Below the pieces are notes generated by a model. The model saw nothing but the letters and a program-made list of their open reading frames with translations, did no database searches and was not told where the DNA came from. 64,000 bases of DNA from Pampus argenteus (lineage: Eukaryota; Chordata; Actinopteri; Scombriformes; Stromateidae). Shown here piece by piece: positions 1-15,000 of this stretch. A program made the position numbers and the translations under genes. The stretch covers positions 6,044,001 to 6,108,000 of the forward strand of contig CM072870.1 of the NCBI GenBank assembly GCA_036937835.1. Direction: 5' to 3'. Each line of letters begins with the position of its first letter. Within the stretch, counting starts at the first letter, position 1.

Positions 1-3000
1 TGCGTGTTGGTGACAGCTGCCACATGGCTTTGGTGCTGAAATCCCTTCATCCTTAAGGATTCTTATTAAGGCAACTTAGTGTAACTCACCAGGATACTTT
101 TTAGGTTCCTTGTTGTGATTTCTGCTCAAGGCCAAACTAGTAGTAATTGTCTCTCCTGTTTTTAAGGCTTGTGCAATAACGGAGCAAGATAAACCAAACA
201 TTAGGGCCTCAAGCTCGAACATGTTTAAATTTACTGTTGATTTGCTATAGCTGTTTTTCATGTCTGCTTCTGCATTGTGAACAGAAACAGTCAGGATTGA
301 ATTATCAATCAGTGCTTTGTCTTAAATTGAGGATGGTGTAATGAGACAAAGGACAACAAGTCTGGTGTTGTTTGATGGATTTATGCCTTCTAACCTCCTT
401 AAGTTTGGTATGATTCGACTTCTTTTATTTAATTTTAGAGGTCATGTGATTGGCAGACTTGACAGGTATTGTTGTCCCATCATCAGATCCACCACAGCAG
501 CTAAAGCAAGCCCTCTTACATTAATATTCATCTGTGATAAAATATCAGTCTTTAAGCTATACACAATTTTGAAATCATGAGCCATAATTTACCATAAATC
601 TGTAGCTAAACTTGGTAACTGTTTTTTTTTTTCATTGTAATTACTCAAGAGAGAAGTTAATCCCTTTTAAAGATTTACATTTAGTTTGAACAAACGTCTG
701 CTTTCCCGTGTTTACTTGCCAGGTCATCCTGAAGGCAAATAAGGAAGCAATAAGGAAGCCACTATATCAGAGCTAGTTTCCTGTCTTTTCAGATGCAGGG
801 AGCAGCTTATCAAAGTGAAGTCTCCACACCAAGTCAATGACCAAGTTGATGGAGTTTAAATTTGCCTTGTAATATAATTGAACATGTAGGCGACTAATTC
901 TATTAGGATAGGTTGGTGTATTTGACTTGTGTAACTACTCTGTCCTAAATCCTTGTGTAGCCACAACATTAACAGTTCTGGCAGATGTAGTTTGGGGGCA
1001 CTGCTGAGACGGACATTTCATAATCTTATGCACCATATGTTGTCTCAACGTCTCAAGCTAATAGAAGGTGACTGACACAGGTTTAATTTGTATGGGAGTG
1101 GGTCCATGCGGTGTTCATTCTAGAGGAAACTTTTTTTTCTTAAACTTTTTGTTAGTTTTAGGAGGCTTTTTTTTCAATTTTTTTTGGTCAACCCTTCATG
1201 TGAAAAGACAACTAAACTTGGCCTGGACAGTTCAATGTAAGCTCTGGACATTGTGTTGATAGGAGGTGGCAGATAGAAATACATGACTGCAAAAGGGGAA
1301 TGACGGCAATCCTGTTGTCAAGCACACTGCAGTTTGCCAAGAACAAGATGGCCTCTGAGAGGCTCTGTTGTTCACCACTGCCCAACATTGCTTAATATTG
1401 CAGTTCATTCAGACTGAGTTGTGGGCTGGTGAGAGAATAGTGTGTATCTCTGTGCACACAAAGGCTGCAGAGCTAAATACATCAGCTATATGACTTGTGT
1501 TTACTTTCTGCATAACTTGTGCTGTATCATAATTAATTTACGTCTCTTTTAACAGAAGAAAAATGACTTTTCTTGGATTGTAATTGTAGTTTTTTTCCTC
1601 TTGTGCATTCTGTATGCACAAATAGATACAAAATTGCAGTGTTGAATGTTTAAAATGGTTGCGGCCATCAAGCAACTGCCTCCCCTCACTGCGGCATTTC
1701 GGTTACTCGGCTGCCCAAATTTGTTACACATTTGCATACAGTTTTGTACTATCTACCGCTCTCACTGTATACAGTGTAAATATACTCTGCTCCGTCACAC
1801 ACATGCAGGGCACACTTGCTCCAGTCTTTGTCATGCTTTGTGATTTATTTATTTATTTTTTCAATCTGTAATCTATCACACATTTGATCTCTTGTGACAA
1901 TGCTGTGGCTAACATATGGTGTGACAGAATACATCTTTAACCTGGATCTCCAACAGGCAAATCAGATCACAGCACATGTGCTTTGATCTGCTGGCCTTCA
2001 TCGGCTGCAGGTACCTGGCATGGTCGTCGTCAGCAGAAATTTGCTTGCATGGCTCTTGTCCACAGGCCCCTCCCACAGCCAATACAGGAGAAAGCTCAGC
2101 CTTGTGGTCTCTGGACAGGGAGGCAGGGCCGGCAGGGCAGGGAAACACAGGCTTCTTTTATCCAGCACAGCCGGCCCCTTCACTGGCCTTAACTTCCAGC
2201 TCAAAACTCGCTAAAAGGCCGAGGGTGGGGATATGGAACCTAGCTGTGTGAAAACTGCAGTACAGTCGGGAGGGAGGACAGGCAGTCTTTGCTTTTAGTG
2301 TTAGCAAACAAGCACATAAATAGCAAGGTTGACACGCAGGAGGGTGGAGGGAGGGGGTGTGGGCGCAGAGACAGAGGGGCAGCCTCTGGTGTTAAAAGAG
2401 CAGTTCAGAGGGAGCAGTCATGGCCAGCACAAAGTTTCGGGGTGGTGGGGGAGGGGACATACTCAGGAGTGCAGCCCTGTGAAAAGTTTGGCCCAGGAAT
2501 GTCAACCATTGGCCTGTTGCAGGAATCACATTATGATTATATCAGCAGTGGAAGAGGATACTTGTGTAACTTAATTATTATGTTGGTCTGGTATTATCTT
2601 TCAACTAGTCTGGGTGTGAACAGACTATATACTTTCATAGTCTTTAAATCTTACTCAACTTTATTCCATAAGATCTTGCAAGATACGTTGGGTTAGTATA
2701 GTTTTGGATAGTACAATACTATGTTGCTACTTTACTTTACATTATTCTAACCATACTGAATATGATAATTGTAGATCTGGGGGATGGAGCAGAATAAGAA
2801 ATCTGTTTTCATGTATATGCTCAAAAAAGAAGTGCTCTTGCTCCTCATTACAACCACTAAAGCTGAGCACTCTCATCTATACAAAGCACTCGCACTATCC
2901 TTTTGTGTACTGAAGTAGCTAAACATTTTAATGGCTATGCCTGGAAGGACATGGTTAACATTTCAAGCGTTCCCTTGTTCTGCGTAACTTTTGATGATAT

Positions 3001-3723
3001 TACTGATCTATCTTGTTACCGTTTTAATTTTTTTTTTTTACTGGGAGAAATTTGCCACTACACGAGCAGGTCCCACCTATCTCAAGTGTTGTTTTTTTTC
3101 CTTCCTGTGATTTGGAGGCCAAGTTGAAGTTGCAAAGTATCTGGATTACACAGGTGACCTGAGCAGAAAGTGCACTAAAACACCTGATCCTGTTCATCTG
3201 CCAACAAGCTCTCTGGCCAACTGTTCACAGGTGTGTCCCATGACCAGGTAGCAAAAAGAAATCACGGCTTATTATGTCAAATGAAAGTTGTCGTTAAGAT
3301 AAGCAAGTCGTCAAAGAACCCGTTGAACTTTTGAAATGTTTTCTCACATACTCGTGAAAGTGGCCACTGGTGTGCGGGGCTTTAAAATGTACGTCAGCAG
3401 GAAATCCCCCCGGTGGCAAGGCCTAAATAATGTACATCCCACTGTGCCAAATACAAGCCCCAACACACCCCTGCTTGTCAGTAGGAGGGTTTGCTTGAGG
3501 AGCTCACTGCCATTCACTGGAGTATCAACCACTGTTTAGTAAACCATGCCTAACCTGTCATGCAAGGTACACCCAAGCCCTCAGAGAAGAGTCGGGCTGG
3601 ATAGTACTTGGGTTACACCTGTGTTTTAGTCCATTTTCTTGTTCAGTCTCTGGGAATGAGAAAGGCAGGCGTCCTACGTAACGGGCTGCTTTTCATACCC
3701 AGCACTCATGGCTCCCCACCCTT

Positions 3724-3760
<37 letters not shown>

Positions 3761-4835
3761 AGGAGATTTGTCTCCCAGAGAAACATCTGTTTGTCATAAT
3801 CCCCGCTGCTTTCCGAGCTTGATTGGGTGACCCACTGACCTGCCTTAATGTTGGAGCCCAGAGATGAGGCTGTGGTCCATACCACAAGTTGGGTGTGAAC
3901 AAACTGCATGTGATTCCACCGTCACACCACAAATGTTGCTTGAAATTAAAATACCAGACATGCTTTTTTTTTTTTTTATATAGAAACCCACTGATGGTGG
4001 ATGTGCCACATTTATTTTGCATGGCAGAATTTAGATGGATCTGGTTGCAGAGACCAGAGTTTGATCGTTGTTGTTGTTGTTGTTGTTGTAGATCATATAG
4101 TTGGGCTTCAAGTAATATGACAATAATGTGAATTATATACTTCATTGAATTTATTTAACATTTAGTATAAAAATTGTCCAAAAAATAGTGAAAATTCTCA
4201 TTACAGTTTCCTAGACCCAGAGGTGGTATTATCTGTCTCTCGTCTGACTTTTTGTTCTTGTATACAGAGTACCAAACATTTTACAGGAGTGATATCATAA
4301 CTGTGTGCCCACATTACAAATACAGAAAACCCAACCTGGCCACTAGTAAGTAATTTGAAAGGAAACTATCTGCTTTGTGATGACATGCTGGGCGGAGATC
4401 ACACTTGATATAAAATTAGGCAGATCTGGTGCATAATCGTCTCCAGCCACTATACTGCATACTGTTTGTGTATTCATGCAAGGTGGTGAGGGTGACATAC
4501 AAGCGTACCTTGTCCTGTTTGCTAGCTGCTAGAGCACAGTGGAAATGTTATCAGATTGTGAGAGATAAAGCTGAATGTCATGAATCTCCCAGAGGAGAGA
4601 TTCACCGTCGAGACCAGAGTGCAGTAAAGGCAGTTTTACGTTCCTGTGGAGGGTTAATGAGTAACACAAAGGAGGGGCTTCTGAAAACACGCCAGTCAAC
4701 TCAGAGTGAACTCCGCATGACTAATACAATCAGTTAACCGTAGAAAATGTCAGTGTAATTACTCCTGTCTGATATGGCTATTTATGTTTTCAGTTTGCAA
4801 TGGTTTTACCCAACACATCAGTTTAGCTAATATTA

Positions 4836-4876
<41 letters not shown>

Positions 4877-6042
4877 CATATTGCGCGATGAAGGAATGAG
4901 GTGAACAGATATAAACCTTAAAGTTTGCAAGAAAGATTTTCTTTTTCTCTACCGACTTTTATTTACAAAGCACATCAGGCGTCTGTTCTGTGCGCTCAGA
5001 GCTCAGCATATGATTACACTGACTCTTTGTTGAAATGGCATTCAGTGAGCCTCACCGAATGAGGCGAACAGAGGAAAAAAAACACCTCAGAATATTCCTT
5101 ACATTTGGCTGCCGGTGCGTTTTTGAATACTTACTGATGCTGTCTGGATTAGATGTTTGGCCTGTACTCAAAGACAACCCAGGCAAAGTATTTTAACACA
5201 CCAGTTTTTGTTCTCTGGAGGCCGCCTGTAATCAGACACCGTAAATGCACAGAAAAATTGCATTTTACAACAGATTCCTGGATTTATAGATGTTGTGTCA
5301 GTAGGTACCACCTGGATTTTATAGATTTTCTGCTCAGAACATATGATTGTATCAAAGTAATGAAAAGACTAACTACAGTAAATCTCCCGGTGCTCCTTGA
5401 GTTGTAATGCGTTGCTTTAGCCAATGCAAAGCAGTTCTTTTTATAAGGCTTTTAAAAATACTATTTTACATTACAACCAGATGTTTGAGGCTATAATTTT
5501 CTCAAAAAGTCACAGGCTAGGATTCCAAACCTCAAGTGCAGTGTGTGCTTAGTACATAGTAATTAGTCCTTCGTTTAGTGAAAACAAACCCCCGAGTTTT
5601 GAAGGTGAACTTGTGCAGATTTCCTGCTTGTGATTTAGCTGCACTCCGTTCTGGGTCAGATGGCGTAAACGTACAGTAGGACACATTCTTGCCGTCGACT
5701 TGCTCATCCAAGTCGAGAAAACTACTTGACTCGACAGATGGAATATACACGGCCATAAAACACACAATGAAGTGGATCATTTAGAGATGCCAAATATTTT
5801 CTGCACCGCACAGGCAGACGGTGTTTATTCTGTGCTCTCTTACAGAACAAAAAATACCAAAATATTTTTTGCTGTTGATCACCCGTGTTAGCCGATCAGC
5901 TTTCAAAACTCTTTCTAGTTCAAGCAATGCAGTGCTGTACCCGTTGAGATTGTGAAATGTATCATCATTGGGCGTTTTAGGATCTTTGTGTTGACACAGT
6001 GATGAAAATAATGATTCTTTCTTCTCTGTTTCTTTCTTTCAG
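1..6042. other. Intron or 5' flank of FARP2, no exon found
   Basis: No exon could be supported here on either strand. The first recognisable FARP2 exon begins at 6043 in the middle of the FERM F1 lobe, so the start codon and at least one earlier exon should lie before the window. The stretch is AT-rich DNA with simple repeats: an (AC)n tract at 3726-3758, a (TTG)n tract near 4066-4090 and a (TA)n tract at 4841-4873. Open frames here are short and do not resemble known proteins. Confidence 0.6.
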
Positions 6043-9000
6043 CCAAAAGCTTTTGGACAGGCCCTCCTCTCTGAGGTTTTTCTGAGAGGCAACCTCATAG
6101 AGAGTGATTACTTTGGCCTCGAGTTTCAGAACATGCAGATGAACTGGGTACGTACGCCGTCAACTGTGTCCTTTGTTTCCTGTTGGAAACGGTCACACAG
6201 AATATCTAGAAAGGCACATGCATATGAATTACACATACAGAAGCAAGAAGGGTAGCAAAAGTCAAAGGTGACAGCTTGACGACAACAAGACTTAAGTCAG
6301 GACACAGATTAACTTTCAAGTCATGTCTCGGCTACTCTGTTGCTCCTCTGTAGCTTTGTACTGCAGTGCGAGCAGTGAGGTGGTATTGTTTTTACTGGAC
6401 TTCAGCAGTATATAATCGAGAAATGTTTTTAACTTGTCTGGCACAAGTGCCCCTATACGAACGTCAGACTTTCCGTTGTTTTATTCTTACAGAAACATAA
6501 GTGAAGTTCAAGACCACCAAGACGTTTTTTTTTTTTTGTAGAGCAGCAACAGAGAAGAGATATGAAATGTATATTATCTTCAAAGAGAATGGAGCTGGTG
6601 TTAGTTTTATTAGACCCACCAGCCTTTCAGCTTGTATATTCAACTGCAAGAGCATTGAAAAGCCATACGCTGCATATATACAGTACATTTGTTGTTCTGC
6701 AGTTAGTTTTTAAAGGAGATTCAAAGAGTGAAGCGCTATGTTTAAGGCATGAGCTACAGATAATTACAACTAAATGCCTCTGACCAGTAATCCTGACCAA
6801 AGCAGGATGTTTAGACCCGATGCTAGTGATAAAATGGAGAACTACATTCAGTCAGCTACAGCTCAATAAGAAAAATAACAGTATACAGCACATTCGAGTT
6901 GAAACAATCATTCAATTATTTTGGTAATTGAAATCATTTGAGTCATTTTTCAAGCAAAAATACCAAACATTCCTTTAGTTGTTTAAGCTTCTCTGTTGTG
7001 AGAATCTGCAGCTTTTCCTCAGTGATAGTACATTAATTATTGGTTTTGAAAGGTCGGTTGGATAAAACCAGGCATCTTGGGCTGTAGGAAATTATATTTG
7101 GCATTCTTGACCAAACAAATTGTTTGTTGAAAGCTGCAACTAATGATTATTTTTATTATTGATTCATCTGCCTCTTTTCTCAAACGTTTGATTATTTAAT
7201 TCAGAAAGCACCAGAAAATATAATTTTTTTTTTTTAAAGAAATAATTAATTAATGAATTGCAAAGTAGTTGTGCCGCTAGCTGTATGTTTTTCTTACATA
7301 TGCATACAGTATGTGTATCTATAAGGTGTAAGAAGTATTGAGGCATATATCAGCTGATACAGTTTCTCAGTGTGTCTGTCTGGATTTAGCACATTCCTCC
7401 CTCAATCAGGCCCAGATGTAAAAGGAGAAACAGGCTCCTACAGTGGGACTTTGAAGCCAACTTTTGCCCAAAACATTGTCATACACTCTACTACCATCTA
7501 AACACATACACAGCATACATTCTGTGTAATAAGGGGGGTCATTTAAGGTAGACCCATCAATACCTGTCAAATTTTGTAAGAAGTGCTCATAACATGGTGA
7601 AAATCATTCTATTTCTTTCTCTGCAGGTTTGGTTGGAACCCACAAAACCCATCGTGAGACAAGCCAGAAGTACGTGAGTTCAAATATTGGTTCAAATTCC
7701 ACTGAATGAAATTGTGGATGAGGGCTGATCATCCCTTTTTTATGTTTTTCAGGACCAGCAAATACACTATTTAGACTGTCGGTGAAATTCTTTCCTCCAG
7801 ACCCAGGTCAGCTGCAGGAAGAGTACACGAGGTCAGTGACTGTAATTTCCTTCTGGATATTGCATTTTTCTATGCCTGTGAAGTAGAGCTTCCGAAAACA
7901 AACTTTTTTTTTTCTATCAGAAGCTCATGATTATGGTTTTTAAGGGACATATTTTAATGCTTAGCTGCAGTCATAGAGAATTATTATTATTCATGAAAAT
8001 GTAAACGCATATACCTTATTTATTTTCACTATGGTATGTTAGAAAAAAAATCCAAAATCCATCCTTGTGTATTCTTACATTAATAAATGATCAGATTAGT
8101 GATTCTGGGTTATTTAGTGAAGTTCCATTACATGACATTTACCTTTAATAAAGGCACTTAGAATAATCCATAATAAGCTTGATTTGTGCTTATTCACGTC
8201 TCATGAACAGATGGACACTAAGCCTCTGTGCTTCTTTTTATTTTTTTTATAGGTACTTATTCTCCCTGCAGATGAAAAGAGATCTAATGGACGGCCGGTT
8301 GATCTGCACAGAAAATACTGGAGCCCTGCTTGCCTCTCACCTCGTCCAGTGTACGTTTTAAGATGATACTTTAACTACAGTTGTTGACAGTTTATTTAAA
8401 ATGCACAGTTTACTGTACATATACTGTATTGTACCAGAATAAGATACTTTAATTAGTGTATAGACATTGCATTTCAATGTCACCGTTTCATTTTGACTAG
8501 GTAGCTTTGTTTGAGCAACCTCTCACAGACACACAAGGGCAGATGTGCTAAAAATGCTGGATTCCTGAACATAACTACATGTGTGTACTCATATCTCCCC
8601 ATACAACTTAAAAGCACAGCTGTATTTGAATGTGAAGGATGTATAAATAACTAATGATGAACTAATGAAAAATTTGCAATGAAATGGTAAGATAAACAGT
8701 TTAATCGTTGGTATTGATTAACAACCCAATGCAATGTGCACACAGTCATAATAAAACCAATGAGCATCTGTAAACAGACGTTTATCTGAAACCACAGCTG
8801 AGATCGGCGACTATGATGATGTGGCCGACAGAGACTTTCTGAGGATGAACAAGCTGTTGCCTTATCAAGAGAAGGTGGAAGAGGCGATCATGGACCACCA
8901 CCGCAGGCACCTGTAAGTTGCTGTCATTGTTACGTGTTGAGCTAAAGCTAAACACGGCCAATAGAGCTGTGGAGCGGTTACCTCAAAAAAGTTTCTAGAT

Positions 9001-12000
9001 TAAATATATAATTATTTTTTTATTTTTTTTATTTTTTTTTTAAGAGTAGCAGGAGTCAATGTTGTTGCTTTCTACCTCTTACCGCATATTAAGCCCGTTT
9101 TAAGCCAGTTTACTGTGACGTCGACGCAACTCTTTTGAGAACGTGTACTGTCACAGTCTGACCTCGCTCCAAGCAGGGTCACAATATTGTGGGTTACTAC
9201 GATTATTCCCTCCTGTGAGAATGCAGGGCATATAACAAAATGATTGCAACAAATCACAACATACCACAACAGTACCACTGTAGAAATATGACATCAGTGA
9301 GGAGCAACATAGATTTCAAGATGACACGCACTGGTTTTTTTTTTATTGTCTCAGTATTGGCTCATTCAGTAAAACTTACACATTAATGCCTTCAAGCATC
9401 TTACATTTAAAGCTACAGCCTACAAATTGTATCACATGAATATGAAAGCGGTGTCAGGTTATGTAGCTCTTAAACACAAATGTTCAACTGTGTGTTCTTG
9501 CTAAACAACTGTAATAAGGGGGTTTGCTTCATTTTAGAGCACAGGGTTTCACAAAACCTCTCGCTGCACTTTTCCCACCACCAGCCTCCTTGTTAGCACA
9601 GTGCTATCCTGTGGCCAATAGGGGCTCGTTTCAACCCAGTGTATTAGGCGGCTCTAAAGACCTTTGCTAATCTCTTCCCTTGGTTGCCAGTGTGGAAGCA
9701 CAAGCAGCGAGTTCCCTGGCCTAATCCCCTGCTCTGGCCGGTCTATTAGCCATAAGGCCAGTGGGGCAGGGGAGGGCCCTAAGGAGATTTCACCGCTTAA
9801 CGGATGAACAAAATTAGAATGTGGTGATGATTGGATGGATATGTCTTCCTAACATGCTGTTTGGTTGTAATCACATGGTTTTAGGTAATGCCTCTAAAAT
9901 CCTGGAAGTTATAAGGGATTTAAAGTCTCACCACTCGACATACAAGCCATGATACAATCTGTGTCATGGCTAATAAATAGTCTGGCACAAAACAACACAA
10001 TTGACATGTTTACATTTTGTCTTTTTTTTCTATGAATGAAATAAAACAAAATGTGCTTTTATCATTATTGGGAGGTGCTGCTAGGGTAGGGATTTTGCTG
10101 CTAGCTGTCTTGGTATTGTAGACCTTTGATGACTCACCTCAGTAAACTTGGGTGTTGTTTCTAAAATTATAATCTATCATTTAATTGTTTTGTGGAACTT
10201 GTCCTGACAGAACCATGTAAAGCCTGATTAAAAGAAGCTTAAGGACTGATGCGTGGGCAAGTCTGTACGTCATGTTGGACCATTTGGATACATATGTGTT
10301 AGTCATTTAGACTGTATAGTAGTGTTATATGGTCAGCCATGTCGATACTAAGATTTGGGTGTCCCTCATGACCTGCCCGTGTACTACAGGAACAGCATGA
10401 GGAGGACACGTTATCACTCATGACTGTTGATGTGTTTGCTACATTGTGTATCTTAGGGGACAGACTCCAGCTGAATCAGATTTCCAAATCCTGGAGATTG
10501 CCCGTAAACTGGAGATGTATGGAGTCCGCTTCCACCCCGCGGCTGACCGAGAGGGCACCAAGATCAATCTGACTGTTGCTCATATGGGTCTTCAGGTTTT
10601 TCAGGTGACTGTTGCTCTCATACCAGCCTTCTTCTGTGAACATGACCCTCTATCTGTAACAGTGTTGCTAAGGATTTTGCTTTTCTTTTCTCTTTTTTTT
10701 CCCTCCCAGGGTCACACAAAAATAAATACCTTCAACTGGTCAAAGATTCGCAAACTGAGCTTTAAGAGAAAACGGTTTCTGATCAAGCTCCACCCAGAGG
10801 TCCATGTACGTAATAAAGAGATTAAGTTGGATGTCGGTTGTTTTTATGTGCGTGTCTCAGATTGCTTATCAGCTTCGCTTTCTTTTTGATCCTTGTTTTT
10901 AGGGCCCGCATCAGGACACTCTTGAGTTTATGATGGTCAGTAGAGACCAGTGTAAAATCTTTTGGAAGATCTGTGTGGAATACCATTCTTTTTTCCGTCT
11001 CTTTGACCAACCGCTGCCCAAATCCAAAGCTGTCCTCTTCACTAGAGGGTCTTCTTTCAGATACAGGTACCAGCTACCGATACTGTAAATGTTTTGTTTT
11101 TGTTTTTCTTTTAGATCGAAACATAAGTCGATCATCAAAGACGCTACTTCTGTGCCGTTTTTAATTATTCATTCTAACTTCTCTCTTTCAGTGGAAGAAC
11201 CCAGAAGCAACTTGTGGATTATGTCAGAGAAAATGGAGCAAAGAGAACGCCATACCAGAGGTGTGTTTCATATAAATACACTGTGAATCGGAAAGACCAG
11301 TCGTTTGTCTTTCTAATTCTTTGTTAGTGTTTAAGTGGAAAATATTTCCACACTGCCTTCGTCATCCTAATTCTGACATGAGATTCTCTCTCTTCAGGAG
11401 GAACAGTAAAATACGAATGTCTGCTCGCTCCCTAGCAACAGATGTGCCAAAACAGGTCAGTGGAGCTACAATGTTGGTGCATGTGTAAACTTCTACAAGT
11501 AAAACTATAACTTTATATACATGGCACTCTAATGGATAAACTAATACAATTGTTTTCTCCTCTCCTACTGTCCACTTTCTTTTCTCCTTGTCCTGTTTGT
11601 TTGTTTTTGTTTTTTTTCCAGAGCTTGTCATTCAATGACAGTCTCAGGGCCCCAGGCTCCCCTTCCTCTGCTACTGTGTCCTTCCACTCAGCGCACATCT
11701 CAAGTTTTCCTCCGCGAAAAGAACTCCAACCTCAACCCCAGCCTTTGACCACACTGAGCCAGTCTCCAGTGTCTCCCCAGCAGCTTCAGTCCCCTCTTCA
11801 AGCTACCAGACCCCCCAGCCCTCCGACGGAAGAATCTCTCAAGGCTGCTTCCCCATCTCACTACGCTTTTCAAGGTGCCCCTAGCAATCAGGCAGCAGGA
11901 CACTGCAGCCCCTTGTTTGTGTGTGTAGAGAGTGGCACTTCCCAATTGCAGCCCTCCAAAAATGGCAATGAGGATAAGCATGGTGGGAGAAGGGGAACTG

Positions 12001-15000
12001 GGTCCTCAGTGGGAGGGGGTGGAGGAAAGAGGAAGGGGGTTCTTACACCTGAGGCTTTTGAGGCGGAGCTTTTGCGTACAAAACAGAATCCCATGTTTTC
12101 AATGTCCAACTCGCCGCTGCATGTCACTGAGGAGTTCATAGATGATGACCCCACTGAAATTTCTTTTTATGGCGGGGGGGCCGAGGCCTACTCTTTTGGG
12201 CTCGATGCTAAAGTAGATCAGTTTGATTATGTCGAGGAATCTGACCTCAGCAAAACTAGGATCTTTAGCGTTGGCATCGACGACCTCAATGGGAGTACCA
12301 ATCCCTTCCCTGATAGTATCGTAGGTAACTCTGAGACTAGCTCCTTGGTTAATAACCGCTCTGAGTGCAGTTCCCTGGACAACCTGGGACTCAGCTCCGC
12401 AGGTGAGTCCATGTCAGTGGGCTACGGAGGCCCCGACTCCTCCTCACTGCGCCTGCCAGGGTCTGACGTCCAATCAGAGGCCAGCTCGATGGTCAACTTC
12501 CCCGCGTACTCTGTGCGCTCCGAGAGCAGCTCTGCTTTGCAGTTTAGTGACCTGGTAGAGCAGCTGGAGCAGCTCAGCTACCCGCCCACAGCCACAGAGG
12601 GCTCTGGGAACGGCAGCTCAGATTCAGACTCAGACTGGGGCTCTGACAGTGTTCTTCCGCCCGAGCAGAACCTGTTTTACAGTAACCCGCTGACAGGGAC
12701 CAGCGGAATAGAGGGTTTCCTCCTGCAGTGTCATAACCTGCAGGCCCTGGCACTTGCAGACCCATCTGCATCACCTCATATTAAAATGTAAAACGCATGT
12801 CCCTCCAGCACTTGAAGTCACAGTCAGAGGCTTTCAAAACTATAGATGGAAGAAAAGTGACATTGTTTATAATAATAAGGAGCAGCATTTCAGTCTCTCG
12901 TAATACAGTTTCAACTGACTGACTCAGACTGATTTTAACCACAGTAACAGAGATGGTTGGAGCATGTGAAGTTGTTAGTTAGGCTTATATTAATTGCTGG
13001 TGTCCAATCATTTTGAAGTTGATTTCCAGCAGCCTTTGTTCATATCAGTGATTTGACCTGGTACCCCTGCCATGGTCATGTTGTGGTGCTTTTTTTTTTT
13101 TAAAGAAATCACTCCTGTCTTCTTGTGAAACACTGCTTAAGGTTTGGCTGTTGACGTAGTCTTTCGTCATTGTCAGTTGTCTTATCTTAACATTCAGGCT
13201 ATTTAGAGCAAATGTTGATTGTGCATTTGGGGGTATATGCTTTAAGCATTTTAGCAAATGCACAACATTTTGTGCCTTTTACTTTGGAAGCTTTATAACT
13301 TGGCTTTTTTTTTGGCTTCCCACTTCATCCAGGATGTCAGAATAATGTTCTGCATCCACCTTTTTAATTTGATGGCCTGGCATAATTTTTAAGGTTTCAA
13401 TTTAATTAAGCTAAAAGGATAAAAGGAATATGTGATTCATGTAATGTTTTTTTGTTTTTGTTTTTTGGATAATTTCTATATTTTAACTATAACTTTACAA
13501 ATAAAAATGTGATATCCTAAAAGTAATTCACAGACATTTAACTACAATTCTGATTATTGCCAGTAATAATCACCATCTGGCCTTTAAATCTAATTTCTTA
13601 GATGGAGTGTATTGTCGTGGATGGTAATCTGTCTCTAATCTCAGGGTATAAGTGAAACCGATCTTTGTCCAGGTTCAATGATCCTTATTGTATTTAAACT
13701 AACAAGACGTGCCACAGAACCACTTTTCCTTTTGCACTTCTGTGTTTCACTGACATCTGCTGGCTGGAGTGGATGTCGGCATTCTTCACATCACACTAGT
13801 GCACAGCACGTAATAGATGTCAGAGGTTAGCGTTTTCTTTTGTTTTTGTTAGGTTTACAATGTCTTGAAAGGATAACAAAATTCGTGTTCACCAAAATAG
13901 ACGATACAAATATTAATAATACTTAATGTTGAGTTGAAGAATGTAAGCAGTGTACTGATGAGCCATTGAGTACACTGTTAACACCACTACAAAAATGAAT
14001 GTATCATCTTACAAGTATGTAAGGCTTTGTGGTTCTGTAGAAAATTAGCTCTGTTTAGTAATCTGTGTATGATAGTTGGACACAGTAATACTTCATAATA
14101 ATGAAAATTTAGAATGCAGAGCATCTAGATATAGCGCTTTTCAACATTTGAAACCATCTTTGTTTGTAACTTCCAGAAAAGCCCTTGGCTGTATAGTCGG
14201 TAAGGTGTTTGTCATACCACCAGTACGCGGTTAAAGACTGACGTAGCGTCCCTTTTCTGGCACGTGGCCTTAAGAAATAGTTTCAGGGTTTTTGGCATAT
14301 TAGCAGTCTTCAGCATAACAGCAACATGGTGTTGTGTTTATTGGAAGGAAACGGGGGTCTTTTGCACATTAGCTATGAATTTCTCAGTGCTTCTTTTATA
14401 TTGGCTGGATTTGTCTTTAATTTTTATGTTGCTTTGAAGTGTTGATATAGGACCAGTAGTTTACAGTCATGCGGTCAGTCACTAGAAGCATGTATGAAAT
14501 TATGCATGCTTCAAATCATTTAATAATTTTAGTCCAACACGCAAGCCACAGAGATGCGGTATCCGGTCGTGTCAAATCGGTTATTGTTTTGAGAACAAAC
14601 TTATCAATAGTATTTTGTTACATGACTGATGTAATCAATCTTCACTTGCCAAGTCCAATATTTTTTTATTTTAAAAAATATATATAATTTCCTTCACTTT
14701 TGCTCTCTGTACATGTTACAGAGTCACCTTTTGTCTGCCGCACTTGCACCGTAGTGCCTTAAAGCACTTACTTTAACTTTACTTTAATGATGCAATATGC
14801 TGTCGTGCATATCTCCGGTGCACATTCCCGTCTACTTTTCTACACCGTTGGGATGTTTCTAGCGAACATCTATGCGAGAAAGGGGCTTTTTTAAATGAAT
14901 ATTTTCCCTCTTCAGCTCTTCACTATGACGGATGATTTTTTTTATATATATATATATTTTTACTACTCACCTGTTCTCATTGTCATTTTGAAGGATAACA

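Noticed and set aside
3759..4145. Minus-strand frame with a poly-Gln stretch
   Set aside because: The Gln run comes from a (TTG)n tract and the rest has no recognisable similarity; no splice or start context supports it.
5532..5780. Two overlapping minus-strand frames before the first visible FARP2 exon
   Set aside because: No family match and no flanking splice sites forming a gene.
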